In this document: positions 23,001 through 36,325 of the stretch, piece after piece
How positions within the stretch are numbered: position 1 is the stretch's first letter
Layout: every line of letters starts with the position of its first letter
Assembly: GCA_009617715.1 (NCBI GenBank)
Contig: VTFK01000073.1
Coordinates: 1,798,001 to 1,862,000 of the forward strand
Direction: 5' to 3'
Origin: Plectrocnemia conspersa
Lineage: Eukaryota > Arthropoda > Insecta > Trichoptera > Polycentropodidae
Length of the DNA: 64,000 nt
Notes under the pieces: generated by a model
Database searches by the model: none
What the model was told of the DNA's origin: nothing
Seen by the model: the letters and a program-made list of their open reading frames with translations, nothing else
Made by a program: the position numbers and the translations under genes

Positions 23001-24525
23001 TTTTGTACCGGTCATTACTCTAACAGTCTAACACTATGCATGATACAAAAATATTTTACTGTACTGACTGGTTGTACATATTTTATAACGTATCGGGACA
23101 GATACTTCTGAAGCAATCTGTATACTTATATAAAAAAATCTCAAACTAACGACCGTATCCGCAATTTAGTCAATATAAGCATTTTAAAAAATGTAACGCA
23201 AACATACATATGTATACAAACATTTATATGACTCACACGTACATGGTAGTACGCTAGTACGTACTCTATCTTGAACAATAATTGTAGATACGAGTCCAAC
23301 ATCGCTCCAGGTCAGGGTCATGTAAAGCGACATTGCACGCACAAATTGTAATCGTTAATGGACCAAAGGTTAGTGGTTTAGAATTTACAGATATGGTCTG
23401 TGGTTCTGTAAATTCTACGTTCGAATGCGCGCGTATCAGATACATACAAATTTGCATACAAAACATACGCGAATGTTAGGTATTCATAGCTCTTATCTAC
23501 CAGTCCTTGAATTTTTTCAAACATTGATAGAGAAATTTTAATCAAAAACTCGTGAATTATCATCGAACAGTACAAAATATTTATCTAAAAGCTCTTACGT
23601 CATTCAAATTTTCAATTTAATTAGAATCAATTTTTGATTTCACTGAATCGATATATTATATATATGTATATGTATTTGATTAATGTATTTATTCAGATAA
23701 CTTCAGATATACTTTTATGTCGTACCATTACAGATTCATTTTGCTGCGGTAACCAGTGCTTGGCACACGCGTTTATTTTTAGTTTAAATTTCAAAGATAA
23801 ATAAATTATTTCTAAGTAAGATAAAAGTTGCGTCTTATTATTCATATTATTTCGAAGATTGATTTGAACTATTAGAGATTCAATATGACTGCTTGGTTGT
23901 CCCAGATCGGACGGTCGAAGTTGAAGCGGCAGCTTTTATCTAGACTCGATATACAGATTTTATATTGACCATCCATTGACTTATGGACCAACTTGAAAGA
24001 TTTGGAGTGCAATAGGATTCTCTGTTTTCAATTGATGCAATTGTTGTGGGTTGCGTTAAACAGTGCCAGCATTATTTTATTTGTGCCGTTCATAATTTAT
24101 ACTGTTTTTACCGTTCAGAGCGTTCTTCGCTGATTTTATATTGTCCGTCGTTCCTTTTAGGCAGAAAAAAATCAAATAACTATAAAAATCATAGATTTTC
24201 TGATAAAGCAATTTTCATTTGAATTAGCTTACAATATTTTTTAATTATTGTTTTGGGTTATATGATAAAATATATAAATTATATATACAATTAAAATATG
24301 GATGTTTTAGTATTAAATCCATTTTATGCTCAGAATTATTTTTAATATCATTTTTGTTATTGAGTGATCTATAAAATCTATAGCTTGAACTAGATATGGC
24401 AAACGAAAGTATTTTTTCATTTTATCATTTTAACATTTTTTATGATTAACTTGACTAAAAATTTATTCATCAATATTCCACATAAAATTGATAAAATTGA
24501 CTGTAACGAAAAGAGAAGCACCCGT
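20090..24525. other. Long AT-rich stretch, nothing firmly recognised
   Basis: Frames at 20403-20666, 21173-21373, 22073-22351 and 23266-23575 have no recognisable domains. GC-richer patches at 23270-23480 and 23880-24170 contain no gene or repeat that I can match within the window. Confidence 0.4.
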
Positions 24526-24529
24526 GGAA

Positions 24530-24905
24530 TATATATCACGTGACCAAACAATTACGTTAATAATTAGGATAGTACATAGACCATCTAACAGCACGTCCGC
24601 CCTGAGACATTAATCACTGCTGTAAAATTACTCTGATTGGAAAGGATACGCGTTAGACAATATGTTGACCCATCACAATAATATTGTTATTCTACCCTTG
24701 GTTACCGATCGCCGGAGTGGCCATCTGGACCGTTTATTTTTAAAACGTAAACACATTTCGTGGATGTGTTAAAGAAACGATGCAATTGTCTTACAAACAT
24801 ATTTATCTGTGAGTCGTTAGAGCTGTCTTAAAGTAGCATTACAAAAAACGCGACATTGGATTACAAAGGCAGAGGTGAGGTCTTAGGCTTAGCTAATCTT
24901 GAAGA
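24530..24905 (+). mobile_element. LTR-like repeat family E, copy 1
   Basis: It begins GTGACCAAACAATTACGTTA and runs through CGATCGCCGGAGTGG and GAGCTGTCTTAAAG. The first part matches 55570-55760 (GTGACCAAATAATTGCGTTA, CGATCGCCGGAATG). The second part matches 30420-30600 (ATGCAATTG, TTATCTG, GAGCTGTCT). Copy 1 therefore links the two other copies into one consensus. No internal coding region is attached. Confidence 0.65.
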
Positions 24906-24909
24906 TTTG

Positions 24910-27900
24910 GTACTATAAATAAGTGTTTAAAAGGACATGTTTCCATTCAATATAAAGTGTAACATTTTGATTGCTTTAAGATAGTATCAGTGAAGTGCAG
25001 TGAGTATTTTATCAATATTTTCCTGCAAATATGTAAATAAATAAGATTACTTGTTCTACTTTTGCAATGACGAAGCAATTTGAGTGCTTCATCGTACAAG
25101 TTTATAATACAAAAGCAAAAAATCTCTATGGAGAATGGGTAGGAGAGAGAAAGAGAGCTTCGTTTATTTTTAATCGAGCATACTAGATATTCTGAAAATT
25201 TTGGCAGCAGTTTCCGACGCCGACCAGACGCCAAATTAGTGAAATATACGCTACCTATGTACTACACGGCAAACTATGATGTCTACAGATAAATTTATCT
25301 ATAATATAACAACGTGTAACGTACAAGGTCTTAATCTCAAGCACGTGCAAAGTTTACATATAATATTTAAAGTTCTACTTAAAAATATCAAAATATATGC
25401 TTTGTTAACAAATTATAACGCAAAATACATTTTTCCGTATTTGTTTTTCTCATGGTTTTTCCATTTCTAATTGAATATGTATCTGAGTATTTAATGTTAC
25501 ATAAACATTGCACATGTTATGTTTTAATAAGACATCAAGAAACCGCATACTAATTAAAGGACAAGAATTTTTAAGTTAACACAAGTACACTTTTTGAAGG
25601 TTATTTGTATGTTTAACATACGTACATATAAGATGTCTAAGAACAAATACGACTGTGCCAATGTCAATATGTTTGGTAATGAATTAAAATTAATTTAATA
25701 CAACTTATAAATATTTTAAATTATAATAAATTAGTATTTTTTGGAATTAAGGAATTTTCAACATTATTTTTCACACTAAATAAAAGTATAAAAAATACAA
25801 TAACTATTTTTACTTTACAGTTTGATTATACTATATATACAATACAACTAAATGACCACACGTGAAGTTACTGATCCAAATATGGAGTCAAATACTCTTT
25901 TTTTTAATTTTTTTAAGTTATAATTAAGTCTGTCTCTAAAAATATATTCCATGACACAAGCTTTTAATTATCTCTATTTTTATCATAAATGTAACGGAAA
26001 ATTTTACACATAAAGACTTTAAAATGTGGAAACGTATGATAACAATTCGCAATTTAATATTAAGCGATAAAATATTATTTTGTAATATATCATAAAAAAG
26101 TTAAATATATTGTTAAGCGGCTCAAGAATATTTTACAACTAGATTGTCGCTGAAAGCAGCAACTCAAAATACCTAAAAATAACTACATCGTTTTGTAAAA
26201 ATAAAGTATGTAGATAGATATATTTTGCATTCGAAAAGAACGAGATAAATACAGATTTTGTATGAATAAAAGTAAAGCACAGTCTTTCTTGGAAAGCTGG
26301 CATTTTTGGTTCAAACTAAATCTACTTTATAATTGGTAAAATAGAATTAGTAATTAACAATCTATCTAATACTACTTGATAGGTCATCATCTAATTATCC
26401 GTGACTGAATACATGTTTTACTTATTCTTTGGCATTATTATTAAGCTGTTTTATTTAGATTTTAAAGGAAATATTTTTAACAAGAAATTAGCGGTATTGC
26501 GAATTCAATACATCGATGACAACGATGTATTTATTATATATAAATCTTTTTACATTTCATTGCAGTGATTGCATCATCTACTTTGAGTTTGATCTTGTAA
26601 GAAGACATCTTGTTGAGAGCTTCTTCAGGATGTATCACTTGGCCACTTGGCACATCGCATTATCTTCTTTCATTAGCAATTATTTCGATTCGTGTATACG
26701 CTTTTTAGTCCAACATGTTTTTTATAATATTTTATAACTATCGGCGTTCCTAAAATAAGCAGTCTTTAAAAGTCATACTTCAAAGAAAATATCATTGTCA
26801 GTTTATATAAGAAGAGTTAAATCCGATAGTAGCGCGTGTCTGAAATACAGATCGTGCCGAACTTGCGACTTCACCTTGGAACCCGTCGATTGTTAGGAAA
26901 GCCTGCCTAGAATGGAAACTTTGAATCAATGACGTCAAGAGAGTCTTGAGTGTTCTTAAATCAATATTCCAAGACTGTCTAAATCTACGGGTTTGTTTGG
27001 GCATTTCCGAGGCGAGACGAGGGTATTTTTTTAAAACAATAAAAAAAATCTGGCTTGACGTCAAACCTCAATGTCGAAATTTTGGCAAATTGTACACAGC
27101 GCAAAATGTTATCGTTCCTATTATTGAGAACACGAAACCCGGTAAGATCGCGATAACTAAAATATTATTTAATAGTTGTCGAAGTAGCACTGAACCAACA
27201 GCTGTTACCTTTGTAGAAAAATGTAACTAAAATTAGCATTGTATTTATATTATGGAAATTCAAGCACCAGAAGTGCCAGGTGCAAATGAACTAACCTACA
27301 TTATATGTGTTTTTGTTAAATGCTTCATATGTATAATTTAAAAGGACATACTTTTTTCTTCATGTCAAATGACGTTGCTCGCATTTGAAAGCAAACAATT
27401 ACTGACTTTAACTGTGTTTTATATGTACTTATTATATTCGTAAAAAGAGCGTTGCCATGCCAAGCAAGTTACACAAAAGCGTCATATTACACAAACATCA
27501 ATTATATTCTGAAGGAAATTTATTACCGTGATACTGTTTGGACAAGCCACGTGTCATGCTGAACCACGCAAAATTTGAATGTTCTCATATGTCTAAAATA
27601 TTACATAATAACGTATTTCATAGGTAGCTATTAGCATTACACTGACATTTGACCCGTCTATTTCATTAAAATACTATAACAGATATTAAATATGTTCGTA
27701 GGCATTAAAAATAGATTATCATACAAAGCATAATACAATTTCAGTTTTTATTTTTATTGTCAACGAAAAGTAAATAAAAGCGATTTGAAAAAAATAAATA
27801 GAAGAGGATAATCTAATCATAAATATCGATAATATGCTAGAAAATACTGGAATTATGCCTGATAGATATTTTAGTAATTAATTTTTATATATTTATAATT

Positions 27901-28195
27901 AATATAAATAGATGGATGTAATAATTTTATCATGATTTTTAGTTTCAAAGAAAAGACAGACTTCTGTGTGATTGAATTAAATTTAAAAAATAAAGTAGTA
28001 GTAGTAATATATTTTATATTTATCTGGTTCTATATTTACTCCTGTTTTTTTCACATAATTTTTTTAACGCTTCATCTTAATTGACTTTCTTTTCTGTAGT
28101 TATTTTTCAGAGATTTTGCAGTATTGCTGTAAAATTTTCTTGTGATGCTCATTATGATTACTTGCTGTTTTGACGAATTTGCTTTTTATATTACT
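24910..28195. other. AT-rich stretch, nothing firmly recognised
   Basis: A GC-richer patch at 26820-27230 is open on both strands (minus 27064-26798, plus 26946-27230). Neither product is recognisable and neither has both a good start and splice sites, so no gene is called. Confidence 0.4.
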
Positions 28196-28205
28196 TTTTT
28201 ACAAA

Positions 28206-28559
28206 TCATATTTTAACTTTCGCTTTTATCTTCTCTCGCAAAACGTTGTCTTTTAATGTCCTGTTTATCTTCTCACTAACAAATAAGTATTGCGGCATAA
28301 TGACGGTATCGCTTTTGGCTACAAAGCACACCTGAAATAGAAAACACCATCCCGCACATTTTTTCCAGCTCCTTACAGCTATCGCCGAAAACATATTCAG
28401 TGCGAGAGAAGCGGTTTTTAAGCACTGACTTCCTGGCCGCAACGGACAAGAACAAGGAACACAATCACGAAACTCGCCGAGCATTGACGGATTGTCGACA
28501 CCGCCCTTTAGCAACTTCATGAAGTGCTTCGTGATGTACACACTACGCAAAGGTATCAA
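28206..28559 (-). CDS. 117-codon open frame, unrecognised
   Basis: An ATG-initiated frame on the minus strand in a GC-richer patch. It reads MIPLRSVYITKHFMKLLKGG, then a Cys-rich stretch (DCVPCSCPL), a Trp/Cys patch (RSWKKCAGWCFLF) and a lysine-rich tail (LREKIKAKVKI). It has six Cys within about 50 residues. A second minus-strand frame (28464-28276) overlaps it. An acceptor-like TTCTATTTCAG inside could mean the region is spliced. It may be an exon or a transposon fragment. There is no family match from inspection. Confidence 0.25.
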   Translation of the reverse strand: MIPLRSVYITKHFMKLLKGGVDNPSMLGEFRDCVPCSCPLRPGSQCLKTASLALNMFSAIAVRSWKKCAGWCFLFQVCFVAKSDTVIMPQYLFVSEKINRTLKDNVLREKIKAKVKI

Positions 28560-28569
28560 ACAACGATCT

Positions 28570-30380
28570 AGTAATAAGAATACGTAGTGGTTTATATTTT
28601 TAAAAAAAAGGAAAGTTGTAAGAGGAACATTGACATTCGGTCGGACTTAACGTGCTTTTTTATTGGCGTTTATATTGAGACGATTGGAGCTTTATTTTGA
28701 TGTCATAACGACACGCCCATAATTCGTAACTTTTGATGAACTCGTTCAACAATTGCTCAGCAATTACTTTATGATACTGTTTTTGTATTAAATTAAACAG
28801 TTTTGGAGCAAACTACTACTTTTCACGCCCAAAATGTCAAATAGATTTTATGAACAAGAATTTTATATTACGTAATACAAAATTCTTCAGCAATTTTTAT
28901 TTAAATAATAATTTTAATTTAATTAAAAGTATCACATAATAAAACACATTAGACTAATAGATAACGAATTCATCCTTGACACATTGTACTTTGAAACCTT
29001 GACAAAAAAAGTAATTAGATTAATATATTATTGTAAATAATTAATTTACGGTGATTGAATGATAAAAAAGGCTTAACGAAAGTGCTATCATTTTTTGAGT
29101 AAAAATACAATGTAGCATTTGATTATCTCTTAAAAAAACGGTATAACACAACCAGCAATCTATCTGAGAAAAATCTATATAATCAGTATTTTTCAATCAT
29201 ATGACGAAATAATATCTCAATTTATACGCTATTATCAAAAGAACAAATAACGACAGCTGAGATAAAAAAATAAGTATAAAATAAAAATATATACACGTGT
29301 ATTTTTCGCACTATTATGCTAATATGTACAATAATCAGTTAATCGTGTTATCAGTTAATGTTTTCAAAGTTCAATGTTAATGTTTTCACTATACGTCCTT
29401 TATTATAATAAATGTTCATTATATGAATAATGATTAATTCAATTAAAACTATTATTGATAGCTTGATTGCTTATGCAATCGTAAGTGATTTATTTAATTT
29501 AATATTAAAAATATATCATAGAAATATAATTAGCACTTTATTTGGATACATATGAAGTAAAAAACATACAAGTAAACTACATGTTAGTAATACTAAGTAG
29601 TTTACTCGTAATTAAAACAATTATTGATTAACAACAAGATACTCACAATAAATATATTAATTAAAATTATATTATAAGCTAGCATTAAAATGGTATTACT
29701 ATTTAATCGAATGTATCGGTTATTTCATAATATGTCAACGCAGGTGGCAATATAAGATTAAATATATATCAGATAAATATAAATGCTTTGGCGAAACCGT
29801 TTTGGATATATTAAAATAGTAGAAGATAATAATATTTTTATGTCATTTTCGTTCAATAAATGTTGGCATCGACACATTTATTAATTAAAAATATTAATTA
29901 TTGGAGTAAACTAACATTGAATTATAAAAACTACAATCGTTTGTAAGTACAATAATATCTAAAATCAAAAACAAGATTTTGTATAATAAATAAATATATC
30001 AGTTAAAAGTTAATTCGGATAAAATAGATAATTTTTGAATTATTTTGTGAGTTTTCCTTATTTATTAATTATTAAAGATCAGAAAAACCGACGCGGGTTA
30101 AATAAGCGACGCGGGTTAGATCGTTGCCTTTAAAACAGCTATAACCAAGCATTTATTATTTTCTAGTAGTTTTTTGTTACCATTAATTATGAATTTGCAA
30201 TGCTTTCGCTCTATTTATTATCTTAGTAATGAAGAGTCTTTGTTTTAGTCGATTTTTTAATATTAAATAATTCCAAGACATCTTAATAATAGGAAAATTT
30301 TCACAGCTCACCTAATACTGAAATGATAATCTTCCAAGATTATAGCAAAAAAATATCATTTTGTGAGTAAACAATGAGAC
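28570..30380. other. AT-rich stretch, nothing recognised
   Basis: Includes a short direct repeat GCGACGCGGGTTA-like near 30091-30120, two imperfect units. No gene seen. Confidence 0.45.
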
Positions 30381-30384
30381 AATT

Positions 30385-30895
30385 TTACCCACGCTAAATA
30401 CTATTATTGTTGTCTACCCCTTTGTTTAACGGTCGCCGAAAGTGGTAATCTGAAAGATTCACTGTTAAGGCAGTGTCCAAGAAGCCATGCAATTGCTCTG
30501 CCAACATTTTTTATCTGCGATTCGCGAGAGCTGTCTCGAGCCGGAAATATAAAATATGTGGCTTTTGATTACATAAAGATAGGAGCAGGACATGTCAACG
30601 AATCGTCCAGTATCATCACGACAGATCGCAGCCGACAATAATTCAACTCAATACTCCATTGAACTCTCTTACTTTCAAAATCTGCCATTTGACTCCATCA
30701 CTTGAAGGCGGCATCTACATTTTCATGTATGTAAATGCGGCAATTTATATTTGCTTATAAAAAAAAATCGTTTTCCGGCGTCTATTTTGGCTGTAAAGTC
30801 ACACCTTTTCGGCCTCAAACACCGAAAGTGTAGACATTCTGACGTGATATAAAGCTGAAAAGTGTTCTTCTGAGGTAAACAAAACACCGAAATAA
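30385..30895 (+). mobile_element. LTR-like repeat family E, copy 2
   Basis: It contains the family TATA region (ATATAAAATATGTGGC near 30546), CATCACGACAGATCGCAGCC, GCCGACAATAATTCAACTC, GGCGGCATCTACATTT, CCGGCGTCTATTTTGGC and AAAGTCACACCTTTTCGGCC. These blocks occur in the same order in copies 3 and 4. The layout of TATA box, AATAA-type signal and a terminal TGGC-rich block resembles an LTR. It is immediately followed by a SINE A copy. Confidence 0.65.
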
Positions 30896-30904
30896 TAATT
30901 ACTA

Positions 30905-31015
30905 ATTCCGGTAGAAATTTAAAACATTAAGGTCCATATGAGAATCGAACTAACAGTCTTACAGAGCAATAGTCAGCGATTTACATCTTTCTGGTTAAGT
31001 AAGTTATACTCGAAG
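30905..31015 (-). repeat. tRNA-derived SINE family A, copy 4 (head only)
   Basis: On the minus strand it reads AGATGTAAATCGCTGACTAT and AGTTCGATTCTCATATGGAC, matching the SINE A head, with box B intact as GTTCGATTC. The body is short or lost. Confidence 0.65.
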
Positions 31016-31019
31016 TAAA

Positions 31020-34000
31020 CAGTAAAAAGAACCTTGTTATTCAAACGAACTTGACGTGCGTATTTTGGTCTCGACTGTTCAAAGTGCTTCCATTGAGAAT
31101 ATTATACCTTTGTTTAGATGTCATAATTATACACACTTGATTAGTCACGTTGCAGCTATTATTTAAGCATCGGTAATTGATGTGCTAGGCTACCATTTTT
31201 TCTCTTGTCATATTCGACGTCTTCGTGGCTTTTTTGGAAACGTTTATATCATTTATAAATCATTCGTTTGGACATTGCATCTTTGCCAAAAGTCTTCTTC
31301 AATATTCTCACTACTTAACTGCACTTTATTTAGCACAAAATATAATGACACTTCCTTGTTAAGCCATTTTTAAAATAAAGAAATGGCGTGACAAAATGCG
31401 TCGGCAATACCAGTCAAATAGACTGACAACTATTGAGATGCATTTCATATAATGGTACTGACGTGAGAAATAAAGACAAGCTCAAACGAATGAAGCAGAG
31501 TAATAAATTAAAAATGTATAAATCTGCTTATAATGAGATGCAAACTAAATTATTTTTTATGCATGTATATGTATAATATAAAAAAATATACACCCCTAAT
31601 AATTAAAAAGATTCTCAGCGATTAATTCAATTGCATATTGCAGCATGATAGCCTATTCATTATATGCAAATTACTTGACAAAATGAATCATTTCCCGGCT
31701 CAGATTGATTTTTCTTTTACGACGCGACGTTCATAACATTACAATGACATACACATACAATGTTACGACACGATGTTAGAAAATATACGATTGTTCCGTT
31801 CACGACCAACTTTTTATGAACACGAGCTGCCAACATTACAATCGAGTTTTACGAACAGTCTTACCAACATAATGCGCGAATTTTTTTACCCAGACATTAT
31901 GCGCAATTTTTCCAACTTTAATGGCGTGAGGGCGAAGTGGATAATTTAGTTAATTTATCATAAGTATAAAGTCAGCTAAGAAGAAAATGCGATATCAAGA
32001 CCCTAAAGCAAGACCAAGTTAACTGACAGTTGTAATTTCGAGATATTTAGACATTTGCAAATCGGTCTGTATACATATTTTTTTTATTTTTAACAAAAAA
32101 AAATTATTGGAGGCAATGACGATTGAAATGTTAAAAACAGATGGATTTATTTTTTATATATTTTAATATTTAAAAAATATTTTTTTCTAATTTTTATGAA
32201 GAAAACTGTAGTTAATTTCAAAACTATTTTCCTACATGTTTTCAGTTCAATAACAGGAAACGGCATTTGAACATTTTCCTAAATTGAAAAGACCATGAAA
32301 TCATTAGGACTGGCTAACGATATTTTGTATAAAATCCATGCAATCCATGCATTACCTAGCTACACAGATTCAGAACATATAACAACATTTTTATCTAGAA
32401 ACATATTTATGACGACAAGAACATGCTAACTATGAACATGTTTAACAAAGTCTAATAATATATTTAGCTTCCATTAATAGTGCAGTTACGATATTCTTAT
32501 CTTGTTAGTTTTATATACATAGTATAGCTGTTTTCGAGTAATATGTTGATTATTATAATATTATGGGGTATGTTAATATCAGATTTATGTCATTATTAAA
32601 TTGACATAAATCGAATAATATAGGTAAGCTACCCTATGTTTATGTCGGAATATAATAAGTAGATAGAAGAACTTTATTTAGATGTTGGGTGGAGAGTCAT
32701 ATATTATATTTATTAGCTTTAAACTGTTTTTAACCTCATTTTTGCATTAAAATAATTTAATTATTTAATGAATAGGATGAGACAGTAGGACATATAATAT
32801 AAATATAAATATTTATATTCGAATATAAATTTATTAATTCACAAACATTATAGGAACATATGTATATTATATTATAATTCTTTCTGGTACAAACACTTAC
32901 GTAAGAATTAAGGTTGGATTAACAACTGTTATGAAATTAAAAATTATAAATAAGTACCTAGGTATAGTATTATTTGGCGTACTTCCAATTGTAGCACACT
33001 AGAACACTATTGATACATATAATATTTCTTAAGCTTCTTCGTGAATGACTATTATAGAATCGTTTAAGATAAGGCGCAGATGCGTCTTCAAAAATCGATA
33101 AATGCTCGAAGGATTCAGACTGTTCTTTAAATGTACAATATTTTAAAAATCAGTTCAAAAACTGAGAATATTCGACAATTTTTTGAGATGCCGATTAAAT
33201 ATAGCTAATCTTATAAAAAAACTCAGATAAAACCATATCAAATAGTAAATTCCGAAATTTCGGTATTACTTATTAAAATTCCTAAATTTCAACAAAAGTT
33301 TCGTAAAATTAACTAACAAGAAATTTTGAAAAGTTTGTCGCATACTTTTTTATATGTGATCTGTTAATTATGATTTCTCAGTACTTCTGATTGCTCAGAG
33401 CAAAAATGACGAGTTATTCCGAGAATTAGGGTCCCTCGTGTATCACATCACGCTCGAACACATTTCATATAAATTCACATACATACATACATGTACATAT
33501 GTGAATTTATACACATTTCATATAAATTCACATCCATACATTCATTCATGTATGTATATAAATAATTATTTTAAAAAATGACGTGCTAAATACTACATGC
33601 TATTATTTGGCTGAGAATATAAGGAAAATTAATCAAATATCCGGTTGTGCTACTTTAAAGAGCAACGTCGTAAACCATCAAACATTCTTTTTTACATGAT
33701 ACATCTTAATACATTGTCAAAAGTATTAAGATGCTTCTTTTAAAAGCTAAATAAATACTATGAAAACCTTTGAATCCTGATTTTATTATATGATTTTAAC
33801 AAAAATACATACTTTAATACGTTTAAGTAAAAAATTATGTTGATCTATGCAACTCATACATATATATATTTTTTAAATAAATTAAGTGATCGTATTATGC
33901 TATTTAATGGATGGTAAACAACACACCAAATAATTTGTGAATTTACTACATGAATAGATCATCAGAAAAGCAACTTATTATTATATTAGAAATACAATTT

Positions 34001-34105
34001 AATGTTTTTCAATGGTAAATAGGGTAACCCCGCTGAGAAAATTACTTAATAATGTCACTTTGATTTCACCATTCTGATATACATATTCAATTCAAATCTT
34101 ACATC
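31020..34105. other. AT-rich stretch with one compact repeat cluster
   Basis: No gene seen. At 33458-33533 an exact 23-base segment is directly repeated (33458-33480 and 33511-33533), with 13-base inverted arms at 33469-33481 and 33498-33510 between them. Confidence 0.5.
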
Positions 34106-34109
34106 TCTA

Positions 34110-34880
34110 AGTATATACCATATATATATAAAAAAGTTTTTTCAGGACCACCCATTGAGTGTGTGACTCAAATTAGTTGCAAACGTTTGTTAAATTTCGT
34201 ATTACCTGTGCAAGCTGATTAGGATGGGTCGTCAGTCTTCCTTTATATTTTTTTATTAAGTACAAATTAAGTTTGACTTATAATATATAATCTCTTCTTT
34301 CACCATTGCCATATTTAGGTCCCGGTGGATATATGTATTTGGAACAAACCATCCAATATCATCCTTAGCATTTTATTTTGGTATCTTTAGATTATATCTA
34401 TATTATAATTGCTTGCTGAGTCCCATAGTTGTATCCCGTACATCCATATCGGTTTTACGATGGCCTTGTATACGAGCAGTTTACTGGCAAATGACAATTG
34501 AGAGTTTCTTCTTAGTAGCCAATAGTATTTTCTTATGGCACGTCTTAATTGCTTGCGTTTGTTCCATGTGAGTCTTCTGTGCATCTCCAGATATGTGGTA
34601 TTATCTGCTTGTGTCATTTTTCATTGATTTTTGCTCGTGATTCTCAAATTTTTAAAATTTTATTCAGATGTTTTCTGTAGTCTAGATGCCTTGTTTGGAT
34701 GACCATAGCAACCGTATCGTCTGCAAAGGTAGCAACAAGAGTTTCAATAGTTGTTGATTGGTCTGCTGTGTATAGTAGGTGCATTATCGGTCCTAGCAGA
34801 CTGCATTGAGGCACCTCCGATCTTATTTTACGAAGAGCTGACACTTAATCCAGGTATTTGACTCGAAAATGACTGTTAAA
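34110..34880 (-). pseudogene. Jockey-type LINE reverse transcriptase, dead 3' fragment
   Basis: Read on the minus strand from 34880: HFRVKYLD, then VPQCSLLGPIMHLLYTAD, then ATFADDTVAM (the catalytic FADD of the RT palm). After a frame change come YLEMHRRLTWNKRKQL, LLVYKAIVKPIWMYGIQLWD and QRYQNKMLRMIL. A decayed C-terminus follows (VKEEI, RLTTHPNQLAQ). Order and spacing match the second half of a Jockey-clade non-LTR retrotransposon ORF2. The endonuclease and N-terminal RT are missing, with at least one frameshift and several stops. Confidence 0.85.
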
Positions 34881-35134
34881 AGAATTCATATATACATCAA
34901 TGTTCAATGTTCAAAATTCATATTAAATTTTTTGTTTTACAGTAAGAAATTTATATAATTTGTATACCTCGGATGACGTTTTCTATTTTTTCTTGGAAAG
35001 CGGATACTCATTCGATTGATATTCATGATTTAATATTTGGATAGTCCAAATGCAGGCTATTATTTCACATTATTTATATAACAAATCGCGTGATTAACAA
35101 TGACGATGACACTCAAGATTTTGTGTTTGTACCG

Positions 35135-35340
35135 TAGCAGAATCGATTTTTTTTTATTTATAATAACAATTACATTAAAAATAAAAACTTGCCATGGTTG
35201 CATAGTAACTAGTAATTAAAGTTGTATTATAATTGATATCATCGATTCAAAGACTTTACTTGTATGTGTTGATTGTTACCTTCTGTAATGCATTGGGTTA
35301 GCGTATGTCATGCTGCAAGTTAATAATAAAAAGAAATAAA
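35135..35340 (+). repeat. SINE-like repeat family B, copy 3 (5'-truncated)
   Basis: Shares TAATTAAAGTTGTATTATAA, ATATCATCGATTCAAAGACT, TTGTATGTGTTGATTG and GTAATGCATTGGGTTAGCGT with family B. It ends in an A-rich tail (AATAAAAAGAAATAAAA). The tRNA-like head is absent. Confidence 0.65.
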
Positions 35341-35344
35341 AAAT

Positions 35345-36050
35345 TAAGTTATTAATTTAAAAATTTTTGTGTTCGTATTTTAAGAATATATCAACACATT
35401 AGCTATGGGTAGAAATAAATTGTATGCATTGTTTATAAAAAACGGTCATAACTTATAAACTATTAGGATTTTTATAATTTACGTCTACAATAGTTCCTAA
35501 TTTATCTAGATATTTTACAAAAATATTTTAAATTAAATTAATTTTTAAATTATGATCATTTTGTAAGAAATATTTAGCAGCAATAGGCGAAACATACGTT
35601 TGAGAATCATTAAAAAAATAATGTGTTTATGTTATATAGATACTTTTTAAGCTTCTACTAAATTGAGAGTTAAAACTATTTCCCAAAAATCATTTTTGGT
35701 GAATTCAGTATATATTAATATATATTCATAGTTTAAGAACCATCGGGGAAATAAAACAAAACACACTTCTAATAGTTTGAATATATTTTTATTTGTCTTT
35801 AAAACATTTTTGCGAATGACGGTTTGAGTCATCAAAAAAATATTTATTTTAATTATAAAGACACATCACAGTGTAACTGTAATATAACAATAATATAAAA
35901 CTGAATTTTATACATTATTTTTTAAATAGTTACATTTCTGAACGACAAATGACGCATATATGCGTGTCCCGGTGCTAAATATAATACTAAACAGCAATGA
36001 TATTATTGGATTTAAATCCCTGTTGCTTGATGTATTATAACATTTTATTT
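35345..36050. other. AT-rich stretch, nothing recognised
   Basis: A minus-strand frame (35835-35647) has no domain that I recognise. Confidence 0.4.
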
Positions 36051-36054
36051 ATTT

Positions 36055-36170
36055 ACAGTTTGGTAGCAGCTCCATATTCTATGGCTAACTTCAATATCGA
36101 TTCACTGTTTTAGAATCTTTCAAAGAACGAAAGTTTATATTTTAGAGATAATATAAGTTTTGTCGTTTAT
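36055..36170 (-). pseudogene. Pogo/Tigger-type transposase HTH relic, copy 1
   Basis: The minus-strand translation gives KYKLSFFERF, a stop, then NSESILKLAIEYGAATKL. This resembles the CENP-B-type N-terminal helix-turn-helix of pogo/Tigger transposases (K-LELIEKLE-GESV-KLAKEYGVGKSTI). It aligns with the copy at 37965-38105. It is dead and short. Confidence 0.5.
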
Positions 36171-36325
36171 TAAATATTTTTATGTTACTTTTAGGGAATA
36201 GAAGTGTATTATATAGTTGTCTAAAACAATAATCAATAAAGAAACATAAATTTGCAATTCAAGAATAGAGTCCTAGACAATTTTCATACAAAAATTGATT
36301 TTCTTCCATTCGCGATAACCGTAAG

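Noticed and set aside
26798..27230. Overlapping frames on both strands suggesting an exon
   Set aside because: Neither has a credible start plus splice sites or a familiar sequence. Kept only as an unassigned patch.
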